A stretch of 64,000 bases of DNA. Source: CAWCQC01 sp963819905. GTDB taxonomy: Bacteria > Actinomycetota > Thermoleophilia > Gaiellales > Gaiellaceae. The position numbers and the translations under genes are program-made. The stretch is from positions 73,250 through 137,249 of the forward strand of contig CAWFXP010000011.1 of the NCBI GenBank assembly GCA_963819905.1, read 5' to 3'. The first letter of the stretch is position 1. Each line of letters begins with the position of its first letter. Positions 38,833 to 47,558 of the stretch are shown one piece after another. The notes beneath the pieces were generated by a model that saw only the letters and a list, made by a program, of their open reading frames with translations, was not told the DNA's origin and did not search any database.

Positions 38833-39756
38833 TCAGCCCAGCGCGGAACCGGTCTCGCGGTGAGCCCGGCGGCGCCGGAGGACTGTGCGAGCGGCGAGGT
38901 ACCCGAGCGCCAGGGCGAGCACGATCGGGCCGGCGACGACGAGCCCGACGAGCACCCCTCCGACGACCTTCAGAAAGCCGTCGGCGGCGGCGCTCCAGGC
39001 GTCGCCGATGCTCCAGCCGCCTCCCGGAGGCGCGAGCGGCGTGCCGCGCTCGGCAATCTGGAGCGTGATCGTGGCGAACGCGGTCTGGTTGCGGAGATAG
39101 GCGAGCCGGCCGCGAACCTCTTCGAGCTGCAGCTGGACGTCGTTCAGGCGGTTCTGGACGGCGAGAGCCTCGCCGACCGTGCGCGTGCGCTCGAGGAAGC
39201 CGAGAAGCTGCGTCTCGACTGCCTCCAGGTGCCGGCGTCTGGCCTGGAGATCGACGAACTCGCCGGAGACGTCCTGCCCCGACTCCTCCTGCGACCGGAC
39301 GCGCCCGAGCTCCGCGAGCTGGCTCATGACACGGCCGTACGCCGACTGGGGGACGCGCAGCTCGAGCGAGCCGCGCACGAGCCGCCCCTCGCCGCCCTGG
39401 GTGGCGGTGGAGCTCGTGACGTATCCGCCGACCCCGTTCGCGATCGTCCGGGCGCGCGAGACCGCGTCCTCGAAGCCGTCCTTGGCCACGGTGAGGCTGA
39501 GCGCGGCAGTCTGGATGACGCGCGGGCCGGCGATCGGCGTCAGGATGTTCTCGACGACGTCAGGAGCCTCGGCGTCAGCGGCCTCGCCGCCGCCCGAGGC
39601 GGAGCTGTCGCGGCCGCTCGCCGACCCGGTCGCGGCCGCAGCCACGTCGCCCGCGGCCTCCTCGACGGACGGCGCGGCGGACTCGCGCGACGTTCCGCAC
39701 GCTGCCCCCGCGAGCACGAGGCCGATGACACCGAGAATCACGAAGCTTCGACGCAT
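38833..39756 (-). CDS. DUF4349 lipoprotein
   Basis: The 307-residue protein begins with a lipoprotein-type signal (RRSFVILGVIGLVLAGAAC) and a Ser/Ala/Gly-rich linker. The DUF4349 domain follows (VIQTAALSLTVAKDGFEDAV, GYVTSSTATQGG, RGSLELRVPQSAYGRVM), then a coiled coil and a C-terminal membrane segment. ATG 39756 is chosen because AGGAGG sits 6 nt upstream. Function is unknown; the layout suggests an envelope-spanning or sensing role. It is divergent from ppdK. Confidence 0.85.
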   Translation of the reverse strand: MRRSFVILGVIGLVLAGAACGTSRESAAPSVEEAAGDVAAAATGSASGRDSSASGGGEAADAEAPDVVENILTPIAGPRVIQTAALSLTVAKDGFEDAVSRARTIANGVGGYVTSSTATQGGEGRLVRGSLELRVPQSAYGRVMSQLAELGRVRSQEESGQDVSGEFVDLQARRRHLEAVETQLLGFLERTRTVGEALAVQNRLNDVQLQLEEVRGRLAYLRNQTAFATITLQIAERGTPLAPPGGGWSIGDAWSAAADGFLKVVGGVLVGLVVAGPIVLALALGYLAARTVLRRRRAHRETGSALG

Positions 39757-39853
39757 GGCGTTCCTCCTCGACACCGATGACCGTCCGACCGCCCTGCAGG
39801 CGGGAAAGTTCCCGTCGCACCGGAGGACGCGCCGCTCGCCCGCTTCGCGCCAG

Positions 39854-39859
39854 TAGAGT
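39854..39859 (+). promoter_or_regulatory. -10 element for ppdK
   Basis: TAGAGT ends 9 nt before ATG 39869. Confidence 0.5.
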
Positions 39860-39868
39860 CACGGCTCC

Positions 39869-42480
39869 ATGAAGCAGTACGTCTACGACCTCGCCGACGC
39901 GGCCGATGCCGGCCGGCAGCTCGTCGGCGGCAAGGGGCTCGGCCTCGCCCAGATGAACGCGCTCGGGATTCCTGTCCCGGCCGGGTTCGTCGTGACGACC
40001 GAGGCGTGCGTCGAGTACATGCAGGCCGGCGGGAAGCTCCCCGACGGCCTCGAGGCCGAGCTGGACGCCAACGTCGAGGCGCTCGAAGGGCGCACGGGCA
40101 AGCGATTCGGCGACGCGCAGGATCCGCTGCTCGTCTCGGTGCGATCGGGCGCCGCGGTCTCGATGCCCGGGATGATGGACACGATCCTGAACCTCGGGCT
40201 CAACGCGACGACGGCGCGGAGCGCTCGGGCGGGCGACCGGGAACCCCCGCTTCGCCTACGACGCCTACCGGCGGCTCGTGCAGATGTACGGCGAGGTCGT
40301 CGAGGAGATCGACGGGCACCTGTTCGAGCGCGAGCTCGCCCGGCTGAAGGACGAGCGGGGCGTCCTCCACGACGTCGATCTGTCCGCCGACGACCTGCAG
40401 GAGCTCGTCGCCCGCTTCGAGGCCATCTACCGCGACGGTGCGGGGCACGAGTTTCCGCAGGAGCCGCGCGACCAGCTCCATGCGGGCGATCCGGGCGGTA
40501 TTCGACTCGTGGAACACGCAACGCGCCCAGGTCTACCGCCGGGCGAACGGGATTCCCGACGATCTCGGCACGGCTGCGAACGTCGTCCAGATGGTCTTCG
40601 GGAACAAGGGCGACACCTCCGCGACGGGTGTCGCCTTCACGCGCGATCCGTCGACCGGCGCGCCCGGCGTGTGGGGTGAGTTCCTCGTCAACGCGCAGGG
40701 TGAGGACGTCGTCGCCGGGATTCGTACGCCCGAGCCCATCGCCGAGATGAAGCGCGCGCTGCCGGAGGCCTTCGAGCAGCTCGCCGAGACGATGCGGCGG
40801 CTCGAGACGCATTTTCGCGAGATGCAGGACATCGAGTTCACTGTCGAGGAGGGAGACCTCTACCTGCTGCAGACGCGCGCGGGCAAGCGCACCGCCGTCG
40901 CCGCGCTCAGGATCGCCTGCGACATGGCCGCCGAGGGCCTCATCTCCCACGAGCAGGCCGTCGCGCGCATCGACCCGGGCCAGCTCGACCAGCTCCTCCA
41001 TCCGATGATCGACCCCGAGGCCGAGGTCGAGGTGATCGCGGAGGGGCTGAACGCCTCGCCCGGCGCGGCGACCGGCAGCGTCGTCTTCGACGCGGACGTG
41101 GCCGAGGATCGCGGCCGGGCCGGGGAGGACGTCGTCCTCGTCCGGTGGGAGACGACGCCAGACGACATCAACGGCCTCATCTGGGCCAGGGGCGTCCTGA
41201 CCGCCCACGGGGGCATGACGTCCCACGCGGCCGTCGTCGCGCGAGGTATGGGCAAGCCGGCAGTGACCGGCTGCGAAGCGCTCTCGCTCGAAGACGGTAC
41301 GGCCGAGATCGGAGGCCGGCGGTTCGGAGAAGGAGACATCCTGACGATCGACGGCGGCACGGGCAGGGTCATCCGCGGCGCGGTCCCGCTCGTCCCGCCG
41401 CGGATGGACGAGAACTTCGAGACCGTCCTCGGCTGGGCGGACGAGGTGCGGCGGCTCCGTGTCCGGGCCAACGCGGACACTCCCGCGGATGCCGCCAAGG
41501 CGAGGGAGTTCGGCGCCGAGGGAATCGGGCTCTGCCGAACCGAGCACATGTTCATGGCGGAGGAGCGGCTGCCGATCGTGCGGCAGATGATCATGGCGGG
41601 GTCGGAGGACGAGCGCCGCCGGGTGCTCGAGCGCCTGTTGCCGATGCAGCAGTCCGACTTCGAGGGGATCTTCGAGGCCATGCACGGGCTCCCGGTGACG
41701 ATCCGCCTCCTCGACCCGCCCCTGCACGAGTTCCTGCCGTCGCTCGAGGAGGCCGAGACGCCGCAGATGGCGCAGCGGATCCGCTCGCTGCGGGAGGCGA
41801 ACCCGATGCTCGGCACGCGCGGGTGCCGGCTCGGGCTGCTCTACCCGGAGATCTACGAGATGCAGGTACGCGCCATCGTGCGCGCCGCGCTCGCGGTCGA
41901 GGAACGCAGCGGCGATGCACCGCTCGTCGAGATCATGCACCCGCTCGTCGGGTTCGCCGAGGAGCTCCGCCGGCTGCGCGACCTGACGGTGGCCACGGCG
42001 GACGAGGAGATGGAGGCGGCCGGCCGCCGGATCGAGTACCAGGTCGGGACGATGATCGAGCTTCCCCGGTCGTGCGTCCGTGCTGACGAGATCGCCGAGG
42101 TCGCCGACTTTTTCAGCTTCGGCACCAACGACCTGACGCAGACGACGCTCGGCTTCTCCCGAGACGACGCCGAGGGGAAGTTCCTCACGCGCTACCTCGA
42201 CGACCGGATTCTCGAGGCGAATCCGTTCGAGACGCTCGACCAGTCCGGGGTCGGGGATCTCATGCGGATCGGGGTCGAGCGGGCGAGAGCCGTCGAGCCG
42301 GAGATCAAGCTCGGGATCTGCGGCGAGCACGGGGGCGACGAGAAGTCGGTCGGGTTCTGCCACCGCCTCGGGCTCGACTACGTTTCTTGCTCGCCCTATC
42401 GCGTGCCGCTGGCACGCCTCGCGGCCGCTCAGGCGGCGCTCGCGGAGGAGGGTGTGACCGCCGTGGCCGTCGGCGGCTGA
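39869..42480 (+). CDS. ppdK: Pyruvate, phosphate dikinase (two frameshifts)
   Basis: The three frames join to 869 residues, the normal PPDK length. The ATP-grasp part has VGGKGLGLAQMNALGIPVP and SVRSGAAVSMPGMMDTILNLGL. The swivelling domain has the catalytic histidine in GGMTSHAAVVARGMGKPAV. The PEP/pyruvate barrel has EGIGLCRTEHMF, FGTNDLTQTTLGFSRDD and LGICGEHGGD. Single extra bases near 40218 (TARALGRATGN restored) and 40485 (LHAAIRAVFDSWN restored) break the frame. It interconverts pyruvate and PEP and is probably controlled by PpsR at 36772. Confidence 0.9.
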
Positions 42481-42539
42481 CGCTCCGACGTCGCGGGTCA
42501 GGCGCTCGCAATCGCCGAGCGCTGGCCGATAATCCGAAC

Positions 42540-43387
42540 GTGGCCCCCGATCCCCGCATCGGAACGACGCTTGCCGGCTGCCGGATCGAGCGTGAGATCG
42601 GGCGCGGCGGCATGGGCGTCGTCTACCTGGCGGAGCAGCTGCGCTACGGCCGTACCGGGCCGGCGGCAACTTCGACATCTGGACGATGAGCACAGACGGG
42701 AGCGGCGCCAGGCGGCTCGCCACCGCTTCCCGTGAGGACGCGATCCCGCGCTGGGTCGGCGACGGCTCCCGCATCGTCATCGACTCGAATCGTGACGGCG
42801 ACTTCGAGATCTACCTCATGGACGCCGACGGAAGCGGCCAGACGCAGCTGACGGACGACGCGACGCCCGGCTACGAGCCGGACATCTCGCTCACCGCCAC
42901 GTTCCCGTCCGGGGCCTCCGCGCCGGCTTTCCTGGCCGACGCGACGGCGTTCCCGACCGAGGGCGAAGGGGCTCTCCTCGCCCGTGTTCCAGCCGTCTCG
43001 AAGGCGAGCTGCGAACGAGAATCCGCCGAGGATCGGGCGCGCCGCGCCGTCGCCGGAGTCGTCTGCACGGGCGGCAAGGTGACCGCCTACTACGACCAGT
43101 TCCGCACGAGGGCGGCGATGAACGCCTACTACAACCGCCTGGTGCGCAACGTCGACGTTGCCCGGTACATCGGCACCTACGGCCAGTCGGCGGCCGCGGA
43201 GTCGACGTGGAACCTCGACGGCGTGACGAAGGGGCGTCTGCTCTGCTACGTGACGGAGGACGGGCGGGCGGTCGTCGTCTGGACGCACGACGAGCTCCAT
43301 ATCCTCGGGTTCGCCGTCCGGCCCGACCAGAACCGGGCCGCGCTTGCGAAGTGGTGGGCCGGGCCCAAGGCCGGCCCGGTCGAGTAG
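42540..43387 (+). pseudogene. Ser/Thr kinase N-lobe joined out of frame to a TolB-like/C-terminal domain
   Basis: GTG 42540 starts a Hanks-type kinase with the glycine loop REIGRGGMGVVYLAEQLRYGR. After about 40 residues it breaks off and runs to a stop at 42689. From about 42662 another frame reads FDIWTMSTDGSGARRLA and FEIYLMDADGSGQTQLTDD, which are TolB/PD40 beta-propeller blades. A domain with two cysteines and YYDQFRTRAAMNAYY follows, to 43387. The kinase body, membrane segment and most of the propeller are missing. This is an internal deletion, in the genome or in the assembly. A GATAAT hexamer 6 nt before the GTG is the promoter. Confidence 0.6.
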
Positions 43388-43400
43388 CCGCGGTTCGCGC

Positions 43401-44876
43401 TCAGTTGAAGCGGACGGTGATGTCCTGGGGCTCCTCGCTCCCGGGCGCGAAGACCGTGAACACGGCCGACTCGTCCCGCCGCAGGTCGCCGACCTCGTTG
43501 CAGTAGCTTCGCACTGTCGTGTCGATCGGGTTGCCGTTGATCGCGACGACGAGCAACGGTCCTTCGCCGAGGCCGGCGTCGGCCGCGAACGTCCCGGGCT
43601 TCGCGTTCGTGATCACGAGCCCCTGGAAGTCCGGCAGGCCGAGCTGGGTGAGCTCCTCCGGGCTCGTCGGCTCGTAGAAGCCGAGCCCCGACCAGCCGAT
43701 CGACGTTCCCTCGGCGAGGCGGGGCACGACCTCCTTCACGCGGTCGACCCCGATCGCGAAGTTCTGGGCCTGCCGGCTCGAGACGAACGTGTTCACGCCG
43801 ACGAGCTCGCCGTCGAGGTCCATGAGCGGTCCGCCGGAGTTGCCAGGGTTGATCGCGGCATCCGTCTGGATCACGTTCGGGAAGCGCAGGTTGGAGTACG
43901 CGGTGGCGGGCGTCGAGACGATCGACACCACGCCGTCCGTCGCGACGAGCGCGCCGCCGAGCTGGGAGCCCGCCGCCTCCGTGGTCGGATAGCCGAGCGC
44001 GACCACCTCCTGGCCCTGCTTGAGGTCGGCCTGCGAGCCGAGCGGCATGGTCGCGAAGCCGCTCGTGTCCTCGACGCGCAGGACGGCGAGGTCGTCGCAG
44101 GGCGCGACCGCGACCATCTCGGCGTCGCGCTCGGTCGTCTCGGAGCCAACGGACACCTTGAACTCCGGGTACGTGTTGACGACGTGCGCGTTCGTGACGA
44201 CGAGGCCCTGCTCGGCGTCGTAGACCCATCCCGTACCGGCGCCGAACGTCTGACCGTCCTGGACCCCGCGCATGAGGAGCGTCGAGGGCGTCGCGGCCTC
44301 GACGACGTCGGCCGCCGTCGCCTGGTCGTCGCCCCCGAGGACGCCGGCCGCGAACAGGATGCCGACGGTGATCCCGACGATCGCGAGGACGCCGAGGACG
44401 GCGGCCATGATCTGCGTCCGCCGGAGGGACTGGCTCATCTTCAGGCGCTCGATGCGAAACGGCGTCGACGGCGGCACCCCGGGGAACTGCTCGTCGGAGG
44501 GCGGCGTCGACGGGACGCCCGAAGCTGCGGCTGAGACCGGTTCGATCACCGTCGCACCTGCTTCGGGAGCCGGCGCCTCGCCCGGCTCCTCGACCGAGGC
44601 CGTCAGCACGGTCTGGCCGATGCGGATCTCCTCGCCTCCGGCCAGGAGCAGCGGGCGCTCGATGCGCTCGCCGTCGACGAAGGTCCCGTTCGTCGAGCCG
44701 AGATCGGTCAGGATCGCGCGGCCGTCGGGGAGCAGCTCGAGCGACGCGTGGCGGCGCGACGCCTTCTCGTCGTCGAGCGGGAGGTCGGCCTCCTCGTCGC
44801 GCCCGACGACGAACCGCTCGCCGGTTGCCTCGACCGTGTGCGCGCTGCCGTCCGGGCCGCGGAACGAGAGCCACAT
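43401..44876 (-). CDS. FHA domain - membrane segment - HtrA/DegP-type serine protease - PDZ
   Basis: The 491-residue protein starts with a cytoplasmic FHA domain (GRDEEADLPL, SRRHASLELL, LGSTNGTFVDGERI) that should bind phosphothreonine. A Pro-rich linker and one membrane segment (about 155-180) follow. The S1C protease domain has H in VTNAHVV, D in CDDLAVLRV and S in NPGNSGGPL, then a PDZ-like end. The catalytic part would be outside the cell. This layout could pass a kinase signal to an extracytoplasmic protease. A decayed kinase gene lies convergent and adjacent. ATG 44876 fits the promoter at 44883-44911. Confidence 0.9.
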   Translation of the reverse strand: MWLSFRGPDGSAHTVEATGERFVVGRDEEADLPLDDEKASRRHASLELLPDGRAILTDLGSTNGTFVDGERIERPLLLAGGEEIRIGQTVLTASVEEPGEAPAPEAGATVIEPVSAAASGVPSTPPSDEQFPGVPPSTPFRIERLKMSQSLRRTQIMAAVLGVLAIVGITVGILFAAGVLGGDDQATAADVVEAATPSTLLMRGVQDGQTFGAGTGWVYDAEQGLVVTNAHVVNTYPEFKVSVGSETTERDAEMVAVAPCDDLAVLRVEDTSGFATMPLGSQADLKQGQEVVALGYPTTEAAGSQLGGALVATDGVVSIVSTPATAYSNLRFPNVIQTDAAINPGNSGGPLMDLDGELVGVNTFVSSRQAQNFAIGVDRVKEVVPRLAEGTSIGWSGLGFYEPTSPEELTQLGLPDFQGLVITNAKPGTFAADAGLGEGPLLVVAINGNPIDTTVRSYCNEVGDLRRDESAVFTVFAPGSEEPQDITVRFN

Positions 44877-44882
44877 GATCGA

Positions 44883-44911
44883 ACTCAAGAAGCGCCCCGA
44901 ACGCCTGTCAA
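44883..44911 (-). promoter_or_regulatory. -35/-10 promoter of the FHA-HtrA gene
   Basis: TTGACA (44911-44906) is followed by a 17-nt spacer and TTGAGT (44888-44883), which ends 6 nt before ATG 44876. It has a consensus -35 but a poor -10. Confidence 0.5.
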
Positions 44912-44924
44912 GAGCCTGTGGGCG

Positions 44925-45782
44925 TCAGGCGAGGCCGCGAACCTTGAAGTACGCGATGAGAACGCTCAGCGCAGCCACGCCGAGGAGCACGCCGGCGCTC
45001 GCCAGATCGGCGTGCCGCCCGCCGCGACCGAAGCGCCAGAGACCGGCCATGACGAGGATGCCTCCGACGAGGCCGCCGAGGTGGCCGCCGATCGAGATGT
45101 TGCCGAACGTGAACGTGAAGACGAGGTTCAGGACGACGATCGGGAGCGCCGCGCCGCCGAAGACGTGCACGTGATGGCGCTCGATGACGAGCGCGGCGCC
45201 GAAGATCCCGAAGACGGCGCCGGAGGCGCCTACCGTGGGCGTGTCCGGCGACATGAGAAGCGCCCCTGCGGAGCCGGCGAGCGCGGAGACGAGGTAGAGC
45301 CCGAGGAAGCGCCAGTGACCCAGGTAGCCCTCGAGGATCCGTCCGAACCACCACAACGCCAGCATGTTGAACGCGAGATGGAGGAGCCCTGCGTGGAGAA
45401 AGGCGCCTGAGATGAGCCGGTACCACTCGCCCTCGGCGACGAGCGGTCCGAACAGCGCGCCGCGCTGGAAGACCTCGCCCCCGATGTCCTGGATCCCGCT
45501 CCCGGAGGCGATCTCCGCCAGGTACACGATCACGTTGATCGTGACGAGCGCGATCGTGACGGCGCCGTCCGGCAGACGCGTGTCCGCCGCCGTCCTGACC
45601 TGTGTTGCCGCACGTTTCGGGCCGGTCGGGACGTTGGCGCACTCCGGGCAGCGAATCCCGACGGGGCCGAAGACCATGCAGTCGGTGCAGATCGGGCGGC
45701 CGCAGTCCGAGCAGCGAACCGCGGTCTCGACCCGAGGGTGCCGGTAGCAAACCACCTGCTCGGTCGTCTCCGGCTGCGCCAT
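44925..45782 (-). CDS. Rhomboid family intramembrane serine protease with N-terminal zinc-finger
   Basis: The 285-residue protein has a B-box-like zinc module (CYRHPRVETAVRCSDCGRPIC, then C and C in IRCPEC) followed by six to seven membrane segments. The catalytic serine is in TVGASGAVFGIFGA and the histidine in SIGGHLGGLVGGI. HAGLLHLAFNMLALWWFG is the conserved loop-1/TM2 region. Substrate is unknown. ATG 45782 is 8 nt after a -10 (TACGAT). Confidence 0.92.
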   Translation of the reverse strand: MAQPETTEQVVCYRHPRVETAVRCSDCGRPICTDCMVFGPVGIRCPECANVPTGPKRAATQVRTAADTRLPDGAVTIALVTINVIVYLAEIASGSGIQDIGGEVFQRGALFGPLVAEGEWYRLISGAFLHAGLLHLAFNMLALWWFGRILEGYLGHWRFLGLYLVSALAGSAGALLMSPDTPTVGASGAVFGIFGAALVIERHHVHVFGGAALPIVVLNLVFTFTFGNISIGGHLGGLVGGILVMAGLWRFGRGGRHADLASAGVLLGVAALSVLIAYFKVRGLA

Positions 45783-45790
45783 CAGGGTGC

Positions 45791-45829
45791 ATCGTAGATG
45801 CGGGCAGGGGCTCGGGCGCGGGGTAGGAT
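45791..45829. promoter_or_regulatory. Divergent -10 elements for rhomboid and comB genes
   Basis: On the minus strand TACGAT (45796-45791) ends 8 nt before ATG 45782. On the plus strand TAGGAT (45824-45829) ends 7 nt before GTG 45837. The 54-nt intergenic region holds little else. Confidence 0.5.
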
Positions 45830-45836
45830 CGCGCCG

Positions 45837-46529
45837 GTGCGCGTCCACGTCGCCTTCACGCCTGCCGAGGCCGTCTCGGCCCCGGTCGCGGTCGTGGTCG
45901 ACGTCCTCCGCGCCACCTCGACGATCGCGCAGGCGCTGGCAGCCGGGTACGGCCGGGTGCTCTGCTGCGCGGAGGTGGAGGAGGCGACGGCGCTTCGGGA
46001 CTCCGAGGACGGAGGCGTGCTGGCGGGTGAACGACGCTGCGTCCGGATTCCCGGCTTCGACCTCGGGAACTCGCCCCGTGAGTTCCTCGAGCCGGCCGGC
46101 GAGACTCTGATCCTGACGACGACGAACGGCACGAAGGCCCTCGTCGCCGCCGCCGAGCACTGCCGGCTCGTGCTCGCCGGCAGCCTGCTCAACCTCGACG
46201 CCGTCGTCGGCGCTGCACGCGCCGCGGGCGGCGACGTCGCCGTGGTCTGCGCCGGGGTCAAGGGCGAGTTCGCGATGGACGACGCCTACGTCGCGGGCCG
46301 CATCGCCGAGCTTCTCGGCGGGGAGCCGACCGACGGCGCCGCCGCGGCGATCCGGTTGCGCTTCTCCTTCGCGTCCGGCAGCGAGGGGCTCTCGGCAAGC
46401 CAGAGCGCGCGCAACCTCATCGGGGCCGACCTGGCCGACGACATCGCCTGGTGCGCCCGCGAGAGCGTCCTCGACGTCGTCCCGAGACTCGACCGGATGC
46501 TCGGCGCGGCGGCGGAACTGGTCTCGTAA
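45837..46529 (+). CDS. comB: ComB family (2-phosphosulfolactate phosphatase-like) protein
   Basis: The 230-residue protein has the family motifs VVVDVLRATSTIAQAL, GERRCVRIPGFDLGNSPREF, LTTTNGTKALV and VCAGVKGEFAMDDAYVAG. In methanogens ComB dephosphorylates 2-phosphosulfolactate in coenzyme M synthesis. No other gene of that pathway is nearby, so the true bacterial substrate is uncertain. Confidence 0.85.
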   Translation: MRVHVAFTPAEAVSAPVAVVVDVLRATSTIAQALAAGYGRVLCCAEVEEATALRDSEDGGVLAGERRCVRIPGFDLGNSPREFLEPAGETLILTTTNGTKALVAAAEHCRLVLAGSLLNLDAVVGAARAAGGDVAVVCAGVKGEFAMDDAYVAGRIAELLGGEPTDGAAAAIRLRFSFASGSEGLSASQSARNLIGADLADDIAWCARESVLDVVPRLDRMLGAAAELVS

Positions 46530-46539
46530 GGCGTCCGTC

Positions 46540-46782
46540 GTGCGGACGGCGCTCGTTCTCTTCACCAGGGATCTCCGTGTCCACGACCAGCCGGCGCTCG
46601 CCGCGATCGACGGGCCTGCCGTGCACGAACCCTGGAAGCTCGGTCCGCTCGAGCGCCAGGCGCTCGACTACCCGGAGCCGATCGTCGACCACGACGAGGC
46701 TGCAGGGCGTTTCTGGCACGTCGCCACGGGTGACGCTGACCAACCGTCGATCAGGCGGGCGGCGTCACGTAGTTCGGCCTGA
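46540..46782 (+). pseudogene. Photolyase remnant: N- and C-terminal ends fused, middle missing
   Basis: The 80-codon frame starts TALVLFTRDLRVHDQPALAA, the N-terminus of cryptochrome/photolyase family proteins. After about 25 residues it switches to VHEPWKLGPLERQALDYPE and PIVDHDEAAGRF, the C-terminal end of the same family. Some 370-400 residues, including the FAD-binding domain, are gone. The two ends remain in one frame. The tail overlaps the convergent GNAT gene by 32 nt. It cannot make an active photolyase. Confidence 0.65.
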
Positions 46783-47548
46783 CGTAGACCGGCTCGAAGC
46801 CGCTGCGCAGGATGTTCGCGTGGGAGAAGGCGGGGCGTCCCTTCTCGACGACTCCGGTCTCGGTGACGAGTGTCGAGAGACCGATCTCGGCGCCGTCGCG
46901 AATCCGCGCCGCGAGCAAGGCACTCTGGGCCCCGCGGCCGCGGAACTCCGGCAGCGCTGCTCCGATGCCGAGCCAGCCGAGGTCTCCAGCCGCATAGAGA
47001 ACGGCGCAGGCAGCGGGGGTCTTGCGGTCGAATGCGAGGTAGCAGTGCCAGTGCGGACGCCCGACGATTCCCGTCAGCCAGTCGGCGAAGAAGGCGGGAA
47101 CCCCGAAGCCGGTCGCGGCGATCCGGCCGAGATCCGCAGCCTGCGCGGGGCCGATGCGCTCGACCACGAGGTCGGATCGGCCGGCAGTGTCGGCGTCCGG
47201 CGGGCACATGAACTTCTCCCAGTCGTAGCCCGGGGAGAAGCCCCGGCGCTCGAGCAGTCCGTTGAGGTCGGTCGGCTGGGCGTCGGGGGCGACGGCGACG
47301 AAGGCTCGGGCTCCGACCCGCGCGAAGTGTGTACGTATCGCCCGGAGGTCGCCGTCCGTCGCCTCGCGTTCGAGCCCGAGCCCAATCGCCCGGTTGAAGA
47401 ACGTCGCGTCCGGAAGCGCCGCGACGGCGAGGCACGTCGCCCCGCCGATCTCTTCGGCGCCGATGCCGTAGCGCGCCGCAACGTCCCGCGGGGCCGCGGA
47501 GTAGAGATCGCGCATCGCCTCGATCTCCGCTCGCTCGGCCGGATGCAC
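46751..47548 (-). CDS. GNAT family N-acetyltransferase
   Basis: The 265-residue product has a divergent N-terminal half and a C-terminal GNAT domain with the acetyl-CoA loop LPEFRGRGAQSALLAARI and a family-type end (SHANILRSGFEPVYVRPNY). The substrate is unknown. GTG 47548 is 7 nt after TAGACT (47561-47556). The first three bases of that hexamer are the stop codon of the upstream lipoprotein gene. Confidence 0.82.
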   Translation of the reverse strand: MHPAERAEIEAMRDLYSAAPRDVAARYGIGAEEIGGATCLAVAALPDATFFNRAIGLGLEREATDGDLRAIRTHFARVGARAFVAVAPDAQPTDLNGLLERRGFSPGYDWEKFMCPPDADTAGRSDLVVERIGPAQAADLGRIAATGFGVPAFFADWLTGIVGRPHWHCYLAFDRKTPAACAVLYAAGDLGWLGIGAALPEFRGRGAQSALLAARIRDGAEIGLSTLVTETGVVEKGRPAFSHANILRSGFEPVYVRPNYVTPPA

Positions 47549-47558
47549 GCGCCGCAGT

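Noticed and set aside
39883..42780. 965-codon open frame on the minus strand opposite ppdK, and many similar long antisense frames elsewhere
   Set aside because: In very GC-rich DNA stops are rare in all frames. The translation is Arg/Asp/His-rich without motifs, and the plus strand encodes a complete PPDK.
45837..46529. Evidence for coenzyme M synthesis
   Set aside because: Only a ComB-like gene is present. ComB homologues are widespread in bacteria that do not make coenzyme M.
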